A DNA stretch of 64,000 nt. It comes from Palsa-504 sp963744005 (GTDB taxonomy: Bacteria > Actinomycetota > Actinomycetes > Streptosporangiales > Streptosporangiaceae). The stretch spans positions 1 through 64,000 of the forward strand of contig CAVURU010000002.1 in assembly GCA_963744005.1 (NCBI GenBank), in the 5' to 3' direction. The number at the start of each line of letters is the position of its first letter. Position 1 is the stretch's first letter. The notes beneath the pieces were generated by a model. The model did no database searches. It saw nothing but the letters and a program-made list of their open reading frames with translations, and had not been told where the DNA came from. Shown here piece after piece: positions 1-8,467 of the stretch. The position numbers were made by a program, and so were the translations under genes.

Positions 1-1598
1 CCCGGCGGCCACATCCGCCGCGGCTCGACATTGACGCCGGGGCGGAGCAGCCGCTGCCGGGCTGCGTCTGCGTCGGCCTGCGGGACTTGAAGGTCCGGCT
101 CCCGGCCAGTGCAGTTGTCGCAGCGGCCGCAGCGAGCCGCCTCCGGGTCGTCGAGCTCGCGGCGCAGGAACTCCAGCCGGCAGGCGTCGGTGGCCTGGTA
201 GGCGAGCATGGACTGTTGTTCGCGGATCCGCTCCTGAGCGACTCGCTGGTACCGCTCTTGGTCGTAGGTCCACGGCGTGCCGGTAGCCTCCCAGCCGCCG
301 CCGGTACGGCGCACTGCGCCGTCGACATCGAGCACCTTGAGCATGGACTCCAGCCGGCCCCGGGACAGGTCGACGCGGGTCTCGAGGGCCGCGGTGGACA
401 GCGGCCGGCCCGCTCCGGTGAGCGCGGTGAGCGCCGCCCGGACCTGATGCTCGGGCGGGAACGCGAGCGAGGCGAAGTACGCCCAGATGTCCCGGTCCTC
501 GTGGCCGGGCAGCATGATCACCTCCGCTTTGGCTACGCCCCGGCCCGCCCGGCCGATCTGCTGGTAGTAAGCGACCGGGGACTGCGGGGCGCCGAGGTGC
601 ACCACGAACCCCAGGTCGGGCTTGTCGAAACCCATACCAAGCGCGCTGGTCGCCACCAGCGCCCTGACCCTGTTGGCCAGCAGGTCGTCCTCGGCCTGCA
701 GCCGCTGCGCCATCTCATCGCGGCCGCTGTACGCGGCGACGTCGATGCCCTGGTCGCGCAGGAACGCCGCCGTCTCGTAAGCCGCGGCGACCGTCAGCGT
801 GTAGATGATCCCGGATCCCGGCCAGCTGCCGTCGGCCAGCCGGGCCGCCAGCCAGGCGAGCCGCTGGGGGGCGGTCGGCAGGCTCACCACCGCGAGGTGC
901 AGCGACTCCCGGTCCAGCGGGCCGCGCAGCACGAGGACCTCGTCTGGGTCTTGGCCCGCGCCGAGTTGCTCGGCGACGTCGCGGGTGACCCGGGCGTTCG
1001 CGGTCGCGGTGGTGGCCAGCACCGGCGTCCCCGGCGGAAGGCCCTGCAGCAGGGTGCGGATCCGCCGGTAGTCAGGGCGGAAGTCGTGGCCCCAGTCCGA
1101 GATGCAGTGGGCCTCGTCGATCACGATCAGGCCCGCAGCGGCAGCGAGCTTCGACAGCACCTGGTCGCGGAAGCCAGGGTTGTTCAGGCGTTCCGGGCTG
1201 ACCAGCAGCACATCCGTCTGACCGTCCGCGACCTCCGCGTAGACCTGATCCCACTCCTCGATGTTGGCGGAATTGATCGTGCGCGCGTGGATCCCGGCCC
1301 GGCCCGCCGCCTCGACCTGGTTGCGCATCAGCGCGAGCAGCGGTGACACGATCACCGTCGGCCCGGCACCGCGGGCCCGCAGCAGAGCGGTCGCGACGAA
1401 GTACACCGCCGACTTGCCCCACCCGGTCCGCTGCACCAGCAGCGCCCGGCGCCGGGCGGCGACCAGAGTGCTGATCGCCGTCCACTGGTCCTCGCGCAGC
1501 CGGGCGTGCGGGCCGGCCAGCGCACGCAAGTGCCGTTCAGCCTCCTCGCGCAGCCCTTGGTCGTCCTGCTCAGGTACCGGTCTGTCTGTGTCGGCCAC
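1..1598 (-). CDS. recQ: RecQ-family ATP-dependent DNA helicase, C-terminus cut by window edge
   Basis: A 3'-5' superfamily 2 DNA helicase. The reading frame from GTG at 1598 runs off the left edge after about 532 codons. Visible parts are a Walker A variant (TGWGKS, about residues 58-63), the DEAH box in IDEAHCISDWGHDFRP (about 160), the helicase C-terminal half with MGFDKPD and YYQQIGRAGR, and a cysteine-rich zinc segment (CGRCDNC) near the edge. GTG is the only in-frame start, because a TAA lies in frame eight codons upstream. A GGAGG sits only one base before it, so initiation is unusual or leaderless. RecQ normally acts in recombination and fork repair. Family certain; orthology to E. coli RecQ not tested. 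Confidence 0.9.
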   Translation of the reverse strand, partial: MADTDRPVPEQDDQGLREEAERHLRALAGPHARLREDQWTAISTLVAARRRALLVQRTGWGKSAVYFVATALLRARGAGPTVIVSPLLALMRNQVEAAGRAGIHARTINSANIEEWDQVYAEVADGQTDVLLVSPERLNNPGFRDQVLSKLAAAAGLIVIDEAHCISDWGHDFRPDYRRIRTLLQGLPPGTPVLATTATANARVTRDVAEQLGAGQDPDEVLVLRGPLDRESLHLAVVSLPTAPQRLAWLAARLADGSWPGSGIIYTLTVAAAYETAAFLRDQGIDVAAYSGRDEMAQRLQAEDDLLANRVRALVATSALGMGFDKPDLGFVVHLGAPQSPVAYYQQIGRAGRGVAKAEVIMLPGHEDRDIWAYFASLAFPPEHQVRAALTALTGAGRPLSTAALETRVDLSRGRLESMLKVLDVDGAVRRTGGGWEATGTPWTYDQERYQRVAQERIREQQSMLAYQATDACRLEFLRRELDDPEAARCGRCDNCTGREPDLQVPQADADAARQRLLRPGVNVEPRRMWPP

Positions 1599-1680
1599 GC
1601 CTCCATTGCTACCAGGTAGTTACGACACCGGCTGCCCGGCGACGAAGCCCGGGTAACCGGCGCACTGACCAAGCGGACAC

Positions 1681-2745
1681 TTAGCGGGGGGCCAGCCACG
1701 CCATCAGGCGGCCGCGTGACCAGCAGCGCCCGACCGCCTCGGCGTGCAGGGCCGACGGGCCGAACGTGGCCACCCCGATGATGCTGTGGCCCGAGGCGCG
1801 GCGGTCGCCGAAGGTCGGCATGGCCGGCGCGGCCCCGACTCCCTCCACCGACGCCCAGGCCACCGGCCGACGGACGGCCGCGTCACCGAGGCGGTGCAGG
1901 AAGCGGAGCCGGTCTTCGAGGGGGAAGCGGGACAGCGCCCACGTGGTGGTGACGACCGGCAGGGCGTCCGCCGGCACGCGGGCGAGGGCCTCCGGCAGCA
2001 GCTCGACGGCGTCCCCGCGCAGCAGTTCCGGCGGCGCGGCCGCAGCCAGGGCCAGCTCCGCGTCGAGCCGCGCGGCCTCCGCCGGCTGATCCGGCCCGAC
2101 GCAGGCCCGCAGCCACCGGGCCTGGTCCGGGTCCGTCACGTCGACCGGATCGAGGTCGATGCCGATCCGGGCGACGACCTCGGGCATGGCCTGCGCCGGG
2201 ACGGCCTGCTCCCCCACCACCGTGCACGGCATCTGCACGGGTGAGGCCGGGTCGCCGAGCGTCTGCCCGTCGCTGTAGCGCAGGCCCACGCGGTCGACGC
2301 TGAGATTGAGCCCGGCCGAGCAGCCCACGTCGATGAGCCCGATCCGGTCTGCGCCGGCCCGCGACGCCGCCGCGGCGATGGCCGGATAGAGCACGGCGCA
2401 GCGCCCGGTCTCGCCCGCCCGTACCGGCCAGCGGGCGGCGATGGCCGCCACCGCGTCGGTCATGCGCAGCAGCGTGTCGATCGCCGCCTCCGCGGCGGCG
2501 TTGCTGTCCGCCGCGGCGTAGGCCGCGGCCAGGGCGGGCGCCCGGCCGGCCAGGGCGAGGTCCTGCAGGGCGGCGAGGATCACCGCGGGCTGCCGCCTGC
2601 GGGCCGGCGCCGCTTCGATGGCGCCCAGCGCCTCCGCGGACTCGCTCAGGGCGCGGGCGACGCGTTCGTACAGCGGTGAGTTCCCGGCCGCGCCGGTCTC
2701 GGCGAAGCGCCGGTAGGCCTGGACAAGAGTGCTGGTCGGAGCCAT
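1681..2745 (-). CDS. DUF2332 domain-containing protein
   Basis: A 354-residue protein matching the actinobacterial DUF2332 family, whose function is unknown. It has the typical N-terminus (YRRFAE...SPLYERVARAL) and a central glycine motif, GLIDVGCSAGLNL, that resembles a Rossmann/methyltransferase-like loop. The C-terminal part carries TTTWALSRF. It ends about 80 bases before the recQ start and begins 6 bases after the SDR gene on the same strand, so it is probably cotranscribed with the SDR. The similarity of the glycine loop to SAM-binding folds is only suggestive. Confidence 0.8.
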   Translation of the reverse strand: MAPTSTLVQAYRRFAETGAAGNSPLYERVARALSESAEALGAIEAAPARRRQPAVILAALQDLALAGRAPALAAAYAAADSNAAAEAAIDTLLRMTDAVAAIAARWPVRAGETGRCAVLYPAIAAAASRAGADRIGLIDVGCSAGLNLSVDRVGLRYSDGQTLGDPASPVQMPCTVVGEQAVPAQAMPEVVARIGIDLDPVDVTDPDQARWLRACVGPDQPAEAARLDAELALAAAAPPELLRGDAVELLPEALARVPADALPVVTTTWALSRFPLEDRLRFLHRLGDAAVRRPVAWASVEGVGAAPAMPTFGDRRASGHSIIGVATFGPSALHAEAVGRCWSRGRLMAWLAPR

Positions 2746-2751
2746 CCGGGC

Positions 2752-3555
2752 TCAGATGGAGCGGATGGCGCCGCCGTCGACGGGGATCATGGCCCCGGTG
2801 ATGTAGGAGGCGGCGGGCGAGAGCAGGAACGCAGCGGCCCGGCCGAACTCCTCGGGCTCGCCGTACCGGCGCAGCGGGATGCCTTCGGACAGGCGGGCGC
2901 GCACTTCGTCGGGATCGCCCCGCAGGGCGTCGAGCTCGCGGACCCGGTCGGTGGCGATCCGGACGGGCAGGATCCCGTTCATCCGGATCCCGGCCGGGCC
3001 GAGATCCTCGGCGAGCGTCTTCACCACCCCGGCCAGCCCGGGGAACAGCCCGTTGGAGATGGCGAGCTCGGGCAGCGGGATGCGGACGGAGGCGGCCAGC
3101 ACGAACACGACCGAGCCGCCGGTGCCGCTGGGAGAGCCGGGTGACGCGCGGCCTTCCAGGTCGGCGGCAAGCGCCCGGGCCAGCCGGATCGCGCCCAGGA
3201 ACACGCTCTCGAACGCCGAGCGCCACGCGTCGTCGGCGGTGCCGGCGACGGTGCCGGCGGGCGATCCGCCCACGCTGATCAGCGCGCCGTCCAGGCGGCC
3301 GAAACGCTCCCGGGCGGCCGTGATCAGCAGGCCGGGCGTGGCCGGATCGGCGTTGTCGGCCACCACCCAGGTGACGTTCTCGGCGGCGGCGCCGTCTTCG
3401 ATCAGGTGAGCTGAGGCCGCGGCCGCCGTCGCCTCATGCGGCGCGCTGAGCACGACGCGAGCGCCTTCGGCGGTCAGGGCCTGGGCCGCGGCGAACCCGA
3501 GTCCGCGGCTGCCGCCGGTCACCAGGTAGACCCTGCCGCGCAACCCGAGTTCCAT
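2752..3555 (-). CDS. SDR-family oxidoreductase with non-canonical active site
   Basis: A 267-residue Rossmann protein of the short-chain dehydrogenase/reductase superfamily. The cofactor loop is TGGSRGLG (about residues 13-20) and the C-terminus SYITGAMIPVDGG is typical. The usual catalytic YxxxK is missing. The aligned segment reads LAISNGLFPGLAGVVKTLA, with Ser/Asn in place of Tyr. This fits the atypical BKR-like SDR subgroup known to lack the standard tetrad. It may bind a nucleotide without classical ketoreductase chemistry. It is first of a two-gene unit with the DUF2332 gene. Substrate unknown. Confidence 0.8.
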   Translation of the reverse strand: MELGLRGRVYLVTGGSRGLGFAAAQALTAEGARVVLSAPHEATAAAASAHLIEDGAAAENVTWVVADNADPATPGLLITAARERFGRLDGALISVGGSPAGTVAGTADDAWRSAFESVFLGAIRLARALAADLEGRASPGSPSGTGGSVVFVLAASVRIPLPELAISNGLFPGLAGVVKTLAEDLGPAGIRMNGILPVRIATDRVRELDALRGDPDEVRARLSEGIPLRRYGEPEEFGRAAAFLLSPAASYITGAMIPVDGGAIRSI

Positions 3556-3618
3556 CCGGCCATTGTGCCCCCACGACGGCGGCCGCGCAGCGGAGGGCTC
3601 GCGGATTCTCCGGGCCGG

Positions 3619-5175
3619 CTACGGCGCTTGCGGTTCGTCCTCCGGGGCGGCCAGCTCCAGGTCCCGGAGCATGAGCACCGCCGCGATGGCCGCGGTCAGG
3701 GTGAGGGCGGCGCAGATCGCGAAGACGACATGCAGGGCCGAGCCGAACGACTGCCGGGCGGCCAGGGCCAGATCGGCCCCGACCTGGCCGGGGAGGCGGG
3801 CGGCCACCGCTATTGCGCCGCCGAGGGTGTCCTGCGCGGCTCGCGCTGCGCCGGCCGGGAGCCCGGGCGCAGCAGTCCCGGCCAGCTGGCTCCGGTAGAC
3901 GGCGGTGCCGGCCACGCCCAGCAGAGCGAGGCCGAGGGCCCCGCCGATCTCGGCGCTGGTCTCGGTGATCGCGGTGGCCGCCCCGGCTCGCTCGGGCGGG
4001 ACCGAGGAGATGGCCAGGTCGGTGGCGAGCGTGTCCACCGGAGCCAGCGCGACCGAGAACACCACTGATCCGGTAACCAGCACGGCCAGCCCGGCGGCCC
4101 GGGTCGTCCCGAGCTGGGTGAGCAGTCCGAAGCCCACGGCGGCGAATCCCAGCCCGCAAGCCATCACCGACGCGGGCCTGGCCCGGCGAACGATGACCGG
4201 CGTCAGCAGCGAGCCGGCGATGAACCCGGCGGACGACGGGAGCATCCACAACCCGGCGGCCAGCGGGGACAGGCCGAGGACGAGCTGAAGGTACTGGGCG
4301 GTGAACAGCAGGATGCCGAAGCCGACGAAGAAGCTGACCAGGTTGGTGGCCAGCGCGGTGGTGAAGCCGGGCCGCCGGAACAGGCGCAGGTCCAGCAGCG
4401 GGTGGGCCAGATGGAGCTGACGGTGGATGAACACCGTCCCGGCCGCCGCGCCGCCGACCAGGGCCAGGGGCGCGATCCAGCCCGGGCCGCCGCCTTCGGC
4501 GGCTTGCTTCAGGCCGTAGATCACGGCCAGCACCGCAGCCAGGGACAGGACCGCGCTGGGCAGGTCCAGCCGTCCGGGCTCCGGGTCGCGGTACTCCGGC
4601 AGGAGCAGCGGGCCCAGCACCAGGAGCACGGCCATGAGCGGCACGGCCAGCAGGAAGACCGAACCCCACCAGAACCACTCGAGCAGCAGCCCGCCGACCA
4701 GCGGGCCGATCGCCCCGCCCGCGGAGAAGCTGGAGATCCACACGCCCACGGCGATCCGCCGCTGGCCGGGATCGGGGAACATGATGCGGATGAGGGACAG
4801 GGTGGACGGCGCGAGCGTCGCGCCCGCCACTCCGAGCAGGGCCCGGGCCGCGATCAGCATCCCCGGGCTGGCCGAGTAGGCGGCCAGCACCGATGCCGCG
4901 GCGAACCCGGCCGCGCCGATCAGCAGCAGCTTGCGGCGGCCGATACGGTCGCCGAGGGTGCCCATGGTGAGCAGCGACCCGGCGAGCACGAAACCGTAGA
5001 TGTCCACGATCCACAGCAGCTCGACGCTGCTCGGCTGCAGGCTCATGCTGATAGCGGGGACAGCCAGGTTCAGCACGGTCAGGTCCAGCGCGTACAGCAG
5101 GCAGGGCACGGCGAGCACGGCCAGCCCGGCCCATTCCCGGCGGCCCGCCCGGGCGACGCCGGACCCGGCCGTCAC
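3619..5175 (-). CDS. MFS drug-efflux transporter, DHA2 (14-TM) type
   Basis: An integral membrane proton-coupled exporter of about 518 residues. Motif A-like GTLGDRIGRRKLL follows TM2, motif C-like GxxxGPLVGG lies near TM5, and the first helix carries LLYALDLTVLNLAVP, typical of EmrB/LfrA-like DHA2 proteins. I start it at GTG 5175, which overlaps the expected TGA of the upstream AHSA1 gene (GTGA). As sequenced, the upstream gene runs in frame into this one to give an apparent 700-residue fusion; a single extra G near 5218-5220 explains it. It lies in an ArsR-controlled operon, so substrate-induced efflux is likely. Substrate not predictable. Confidence 0.85.
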   Translation of the reverse strand: MTAGSGVARAGRREWAGLAVLAVPCLLYALDLTVLNLAVPAISMSLQPSSVELLWIVDIYGFVLAGSLLTMGTLGDRIGRRKLLLIGAAGFAAASVLAAYSASPGMLIAARALLGVAGATLAPSTLSLIRIMFPDPGQRRIAVGVWISSFSAGGAIGPLVGGLLLEWFWWGSVFLLAVPLMAVLLVLGPLLLPEYRDPEPGRLDLPSAVLSLAAVLAVIYGLKQAAEGGGPGWIAPLALVGGAAAGTVFIHRQLHLAHPLLDLRLFRRPGFTTALATNLVSFFVGFGILLFTAQYLQLVLGLSPLAAGLWMLPSSAGFIAGSLLTPVIVRRARPASVMACGLGFAAVGFGLLTQLGTTRAAGLAVLVTGSVVFSVALAPVDTLATDLAISSVPPERAGAATAITETSAEIGGALGLALLGVAGTAVYRSQLAGTAAPGLPAGAARAAQDTLGGAIAVAARLPGQVGADLALAARQSFGSALHVVFAICAALTLTAAIAAVLMLRDLELAAPEDEPQAP

Positions 5176-5619
5176 GGGCGTCCGGCGGCGACGACCCGGT
5201 CCAGGCCGGCCAGGATGCCCGGCCCAGCCGTCGGCGAACTCATCGGCCAGCCCGGCGGGCCCGAAGCCGGACTGGACCACGGTCACCCGGGTCTGGCCCG
5301 GCCCCGCCTCCTCGAACGTGATGTCCGTCTGGGTGCTGAGGCTGGACCCGTCCGGCATGGTCATCGTCGACCGGTAGGTCAGGCGATGCGGGCGCTCGAC
5401 CACATCGAAGACGCAGACCTCACGCGTCGGCCGGGCCCCCGGCGGGCCGAACTCGATGGTCCAGTACCCGCCGGCCCGCAGGTCGCACTCGGAGCGGACG
5501 ACCCAGTCCGGGGCGTCCGCGTACATCTCCTGCTGAGCGTCCGGGTCGGTGAACGCGTCGAAGACGGCGGTCGGCGCGGCCGCCAGGACGCGTGCCACCC
5601 GCACGTCGCGGCTCATCAT
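5172..5619 (-). CDS. AHSA1/SRPBCC (START-like) domain protein, 3' end frameshifted
   Basis: An AHSA1-type SRPBCC protein of about 148 residues, a hydrophobic-ligand-binding helix-grip fold commonly paired with ArsR regulators. It begins VARVLAAAPTAVFDAFTDP and contains GGYWTIEFGPPG and FEEAGPGQTRVTV. Its start ATG (5619) overlaps the ArsR stop in TAATG; a second ATG follows at 5616. The family's C-terminal helix appears only if one G is removed from the GGG run at 5218-5220, giving GWAGILAGLDRVVAAGRP then TGA at 5172. Without that correction it reads straight into the MFS gene. A one-base error or recent mutation is more likely than a real fusion. Confidence 0.75.
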
Positions 5620-5969
5620 TACTCCCCCGTCCCGTCCCCGGCCGCCGCGGCGCGGCGGGCCAGGTAGCGGCCCAGCCGGTCCAGCCGCCCTTCCCAGCGG
5701 GTCCGGTAGGTCTGGATCCACTGCTCGGCATCCCCCAGGAGCTCGGGATCCAGCTGGCAGTTCCGGACGCGCCCCTGCTTGTGGGTGGTGACCAGGTGCG
5801 CATGCTCCAGGATCCGGACGTGCTTCAGCAGGCCGGACATTGACATGTCGAACGGCGCAGCGAGCTCAGTGATGCTGGCCGGGCCGTCCGACAGGCGCTC
5901 CAGGATCTCCCGCCGGGTCGGGTCGGCCAGCGCCGCGAACGTGCCGTCCAGCGCCGAATACTTAACCAT
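5619..5969 (-). CDS. ArsR-family transcriptional repressor
   Basis: A 116-residue winged-helix regulator of the ArsR type. FAALADPTRREILERLSDGPASI is the classic N-terminal helix run, followed by the recognition region MSMSGLLKHVRILEHAHLV and wing THKQGRVRNCQLDP. No CxC metal motif is seen, so it belongs to the non-metal group usually paired with an AHSA1 gene. Its stop overlaps the AHSA1 start, and the MFS pump follows, making a three-gene operon. A perfect inverted repeat covers its own start codon, which suggests autorepression. The -10-like TATACT at 5982-5977 would give a nearly leaderless transcript. Confidence 0.88.
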   Translation of the reverse strand: MVKYSALDGTFAALADPTRREILERLSDGPASITELAAPFDMSMSGLLKHVRILEHAHLVTTHKQGRVRNCQLDPELLGDAEQWIQTYRTRWEGRLDRLGRYLARRAAAAGDGTGE

Positions 5970-5981
5970 ACGGTTAAGTAT
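5958..5981. promoter_or_regulatory. Palindromic operator overlapping the arsR-type start codon
   Basis: A perfect 10-base inverted repeat, ATACTTAACC - 4 bases - GGTTAAGTAT, much more AT-rich than its surroundings. The ATG (5969-5967) lies inside it and the presumed -10 hexamer (TATACT, minus strand 5982-5977) overlaps its outer arm. Its size and symmetry fit a winged-helix dimer site. It is inferred to be the autoregulatory operator of the ArsR/AHSA1/MFS operon. Confidence 0.75.
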
Positions 5982-6022
5982 AGGCCTGGGCGCAGACGAG
6001 GTCGAGGACGGGCTGGCCAGGG

Positions 6023-6955
6023 TCAGAACCGCCGGAGCCGGACCCGGGTCACGGCGTGCTCGGCGCCCTTGTGCAGGACCAGCGTGGCCCGGGCCCGGGT
6101 GGGCTGGATGTTCTCGACCAGGTTCACTTCGTTGATGGTCTTCCAGATCTGGATGCCGAACGCGTCGAATTCCGCGGCGCTGACCTCGGTGAGCCTGCGG
6201 ACCGGGGAGTCCGGATCGGCCAGCGCGGTGGCGCGCAGCGCGTGCAGCCGGGTGAGGAACCAGCGCTGGATGTCGTCGGTCCGCGCATCCACGTAGACCG
6301 AGAAATCGAAGAAGTCGGAGACGGTGAGGACCCCGGCCGGCGCGGACTGGAGCACGTTGATCCCTTCCAGGATCATCACGTCCGGGCGCTGCACCACCTG
6401 CCAGTGGCCAGGGAGGATGTCGTAGGCCATGTGCGAGTAGACGGGCGCGCTCACCTCGGGCGCGCCGGCCCGCACCTGCTGGACGAAGCGCAGCAGGGCC
6501 CGCCGGTCATAGGACTCCGGGAAGCCCTTGCGGGCCATCAGCCCGCGCTCCTCCAGCACCGCGTTCGGGTACAGGAAGTTGTCGGTGGTGACCAGCTCGG
6601 TGCGCGGGTGCTGCGGCCACTGCCTGATCAGCGCCTGGAGCACCCGGGCGGTGGTGGACTTGCCGACGGCGACGCTGCCGGCCACGGCGATGATGAACGG
6701 CGCCGGCCGGATGTCCTGCCCGAGGAACTCGCCGATGGTCTCGCGCAGCCCGGCGCTGGCCTCGAAATGAAGCCGCAGCAGCCTGCTCAGCGGCAGGTAG
6801 ACGTCTTCGACCTCGCCGGTCTGGATCGGGTCGGCGACCCCGCGGACCTCATCGAGCTGCTCGGCGGTCAGCGACATGGGCGTGCTGGCGCGCAGGTTGC
6901 GCCAGGTGTCGCGGTCCAGGTCCAGGTAGGGGGTGTCCCCGCTTCGCCCAGCCAT
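6023..6955 (-). CDS. coaA: Type I pantothenate kinase
   Basis: Phosphorylates pantothenate with ATP, the first committed step of CoA synthesis, in the cytosol. At 310 residues it has the usual CoaA length. The P-loop is GSVAVGKST (about 93-101), preceded by YLPLSRLL. The family motifs TTDNFLYPN, YDRRALLRFV, MILEGINVLQ and DFFDFSVYVDA are all present, as is the C-terminal RARATLVLHKG. It starts 11 bases after panD on the same strand, linking beta-alanine supply with pantothenate use. No sign of damage. Confidence 0.96.
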   Translation of the reverse strand: MAGRSGDTPYLDLDRDTWRNLRASTPMSLTAEQLDEVRGVADPIQTGEVEDVYLPLSRLLRLHFEASAGLRETIGEFLGQDIRPAPFIIAVAGSVAVGKSTTARVLQALIRQWPQHPRTELVTTDNFLYPNAVLEERGLMARKGFPESYDRRALLRFVQQVRAGAPEVSAPVYSHMAYDILPGHWQVVQRPDVMILEGINVLQSAPAGVLTVSDFFDFSVYVDARTDDIQRWFLTRLHALRATALADPDSPVRRLTEVSAAEFDAFGIQIWKTINEVNLVENIQPTRARATLVLHKGAEHAVTRVRLRRF

Positions 6956-6966
6956 GCGGCGCGCGA

Positions 6967-7386
6967 TCAGACCGAGTGCAGGACGTCGCCGCGCAGGGCG
7001 GCCAGGCCGAGCGGGGGCTCGGCCGCATCCGTTCCGGTCCCGGTCACCCGGTTGCCCTCATCGACGTGGACCACCTGCGGGACGAACGTCCGGGCCTCGG
7101 CGTCGTCGAGGACCGCGTAGCTGATGATGATGACGAGGTCGCCCGGGTGGACCAGGCGGGCGGCTGCTCCGTTGATCCCGATGATGCCGGTGCCGCTCGG
7201 CCCCTCGATCACGTACGTTTCCAGCCGTGCGCCGTTGTTGATGTCGACGACGTGGACCTGCTCCCCGGGCAGCAGGTCGGCCTCGTGCATGAGATCGGCG
7301 TCGATCGTCAGTGATCCCACGTAGTGCAGGTCAGCCTGGGTGACGGTGGCCCGGTGAATCTTCGACTTGAGCATCGTTCGCTGCAC
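6967..7386 (-). CDS. panD: Aspartate 1-decarboxylase proenzyme
   Basis: Makes beta-alanine from aspartate for pantothenate synthesis. The 139-residue proenzyme cleaves itself between Gly24 and Ser25 (HYVGSLTID) to form the pyruvoyl group. LKSKIHRATVTQADL and IGINGAAARLVHPGD are diagnostic. The start is GTG at 7386 (MQRTMLKSK in the usual family form), with an AAAGGGA ribosome-binding sequence upstream. It directly precedes coaA and the two probably form one CoA-biosynthesis operon. Confidence 0.96.
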   Translation of the reverse strand: MQRTMLKSKIHRATVTQADLHYVGSLTIDADLMHEADLLPGEQVHVVDINNGARLETYVIEGPSGTGIIGINGAAARLVHPGDLVIIISYAVLDDAEARTFVPQVVHVDEGNRVTGTGTDAAEPPLGLAALRGDVLHSV

Positions 7387-7520
7387 AGCCTGATTTCCCT
7401 TTCTCGCGTCCGGTCCCTCTGGGGGTACCGGCGGCGACCAGGATAACTGTCCATGTGGTGATCGAATAGCCCGGCGGGACCGCTTTCCTGCGGCCGGGCG
7501 CCGCTAACGTATGGCCCGGG

Positions 7521-7727
7521 GTGATGGACGATGGCCAGGCGGATCGGCGAAGGGCTGCTGGTTCTGCGGGTGGGCGCGGCCGCGGTCGCGGCCGCGCGCT
7601 ACTGGGGGCCGTGGCGCTCGGCCTGGCCGGGCTGGTGCTGATCATGGCCGGAATCATCCGGGTGAGCTCGGAACGTTCGGGCCGTCAGCCGGGCCCGGGT
7701 CGGCCGCCGCCGTACTCCCGGTCCTGA
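7521..7727 (+). CDS. Small single-pass membrane protein, hypothetical
   Basis: A 68-residue frame (GTG at 7521, ATG at 7524) in the gap between panD and the MarR gene. It has an Arg/Gly-rich basic N-terminus, one strong transmembrane helix (ALLGAVALGLAGLVLIMAG, about residues 26-44) and a short proline-rich tail, so an N-in/C-out topology is plausible. There is no good Shine-Dalgarno sequence; TAACGT at 7504-7509 could be a -10 for a leaderless message. It stops 5 bases before the convergent MarR stop. No family recognised, and it could be a chance frame. Confidence 0.45.
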   Translation: MMDDGQADRRRAAGSAGGRGRGRGRALLGAVALGLAGLVLIMAGIIRVSSERSGRQPGPGRPPPYSRS

Positions 7728-7732
7728 CACGG

Positions 7733-8263
7733 CTAGCCGGGCGCCTTCGGCCTGCTCCGCTGCGTCTCCCGCAGGTTCTCCGACAGGGCTTCCAGCGCGG
7801 GCAGCGCGACGGCCAGGGCGGTCTCCTGCCCGGCGGCCAGGCAGGCCACGCATTCGGAGATGACCTCGGCCCGCTCGGCCGAGATGCGATGCCAGGTCCG
7901 CTCTCCGGCCGGGGTGATCTCGACCAGGACGGCGCGGTAGTCGTGCGGGTCACGCCGCCGGCGCACCAGGCCGGCCGATTCGAGCTTGCCCATCACGCGG
8001 GACAGCATGCTCGGGTTGAGGCCTTCGATCTCGGCCAGCTCGGCCACCCCGAGCGGGCCGTGGTTGATGAGCACGGCGAGCACGGAGGCCTGGGCCGGCG
8101 TCAGGCCCTCCCCGGCCGAGGCGGCATTGAGCCGCCGCGCGAGCCCGAGGACGACCCGCCGCAGGCGGATCACGCTGTCCGCGTCCATTCTGGCGGCCGG
8201 GTCGCGCCGGGCCCGCTTCGGCCGCCGCTGCGCTGGGACCTGCGTATGGGTGTCGAGACTCAT
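7733..8263 (-). CDS. MarR-family transcriptional regulator
   Basis: A 176-residue winged-helix regulator. After a basic N-terminal tail it has LTPAQASVLAVLINHGPLGVAELAEIEG, the recognition helix NPSMLSRVMGKLESAGLV and the wing RRRDPHDYRAVLVEITPAG, all typical of MarR. It is divergent from the MFS transporter at 8796 across 532 bases, the usual arrangement for a repressor and its target. An imperfect palindrome at 8297-8313, about 35 bases before its start, is a likely self-operator. Confidence 0.88.
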   Translation of the reverse strand: MSLDTHTQVPAQRRPKRARRDPAARMDADSVIRLRRVVLGLARRLNAASAGEGLTPAQASVLAVLINHGPLGVAELAEIEGLNPSMLSRVMGKLESAGLVRRRRDPHDYRAVLVEITPAGERTWHRISAERAEVISECVACLAAGQETALAVALPALEALSENLRETQRSRPKAPG

Positions 8264-8296
8264 CAGTGAGCTTCCCGTAGCTTTCTTCGGTCTTAC

Positions 8297-8313
8297 CCGA
8301 GTCTTAACTCAGG
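8297..8313. promoter_or_regulatory. Imperfect palindrome upstream of the MarR gene
   Basis: CCGAGT-CTTA-ACTCAGG forms two GAGT/ACTC half-sites around a 4-base AT core, starting about 34 bases upstream of the MarR start. Size and position fit a MarR dimer operator. Assignment is by position only. Confidence 0.4.
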
Positions 8314-8467
8314 CCGCCGCCGATCAAAACGGAGAAACCGTGGAGATCGTGTGAAGGCCCGCTTGCGCAGGAAGAGCCGCCCTCTGAATATCAAGTCCGC
8401 CAGGATGACCGGAAGAAACTATTTACCCGCGGCAAGCGTTGCCCGCGGGTCATCTTTTTCATCCTGC

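Noticed and set aside
87..1346. A 419-codon open frame on the plus strand at the left edge
   Set aside because: Antisense to recQ, which has all helicase motifs in the minus frame that runs off the window.
3619..5721. A genuine 700-residue AHSA1-MFS fusion
   Set aside because: One G in a GGG run explains the fusion. Removing it restores a normal AHSA1 end, a stop and a GTGA overlap, so the fusion is unlikely without confirmation.
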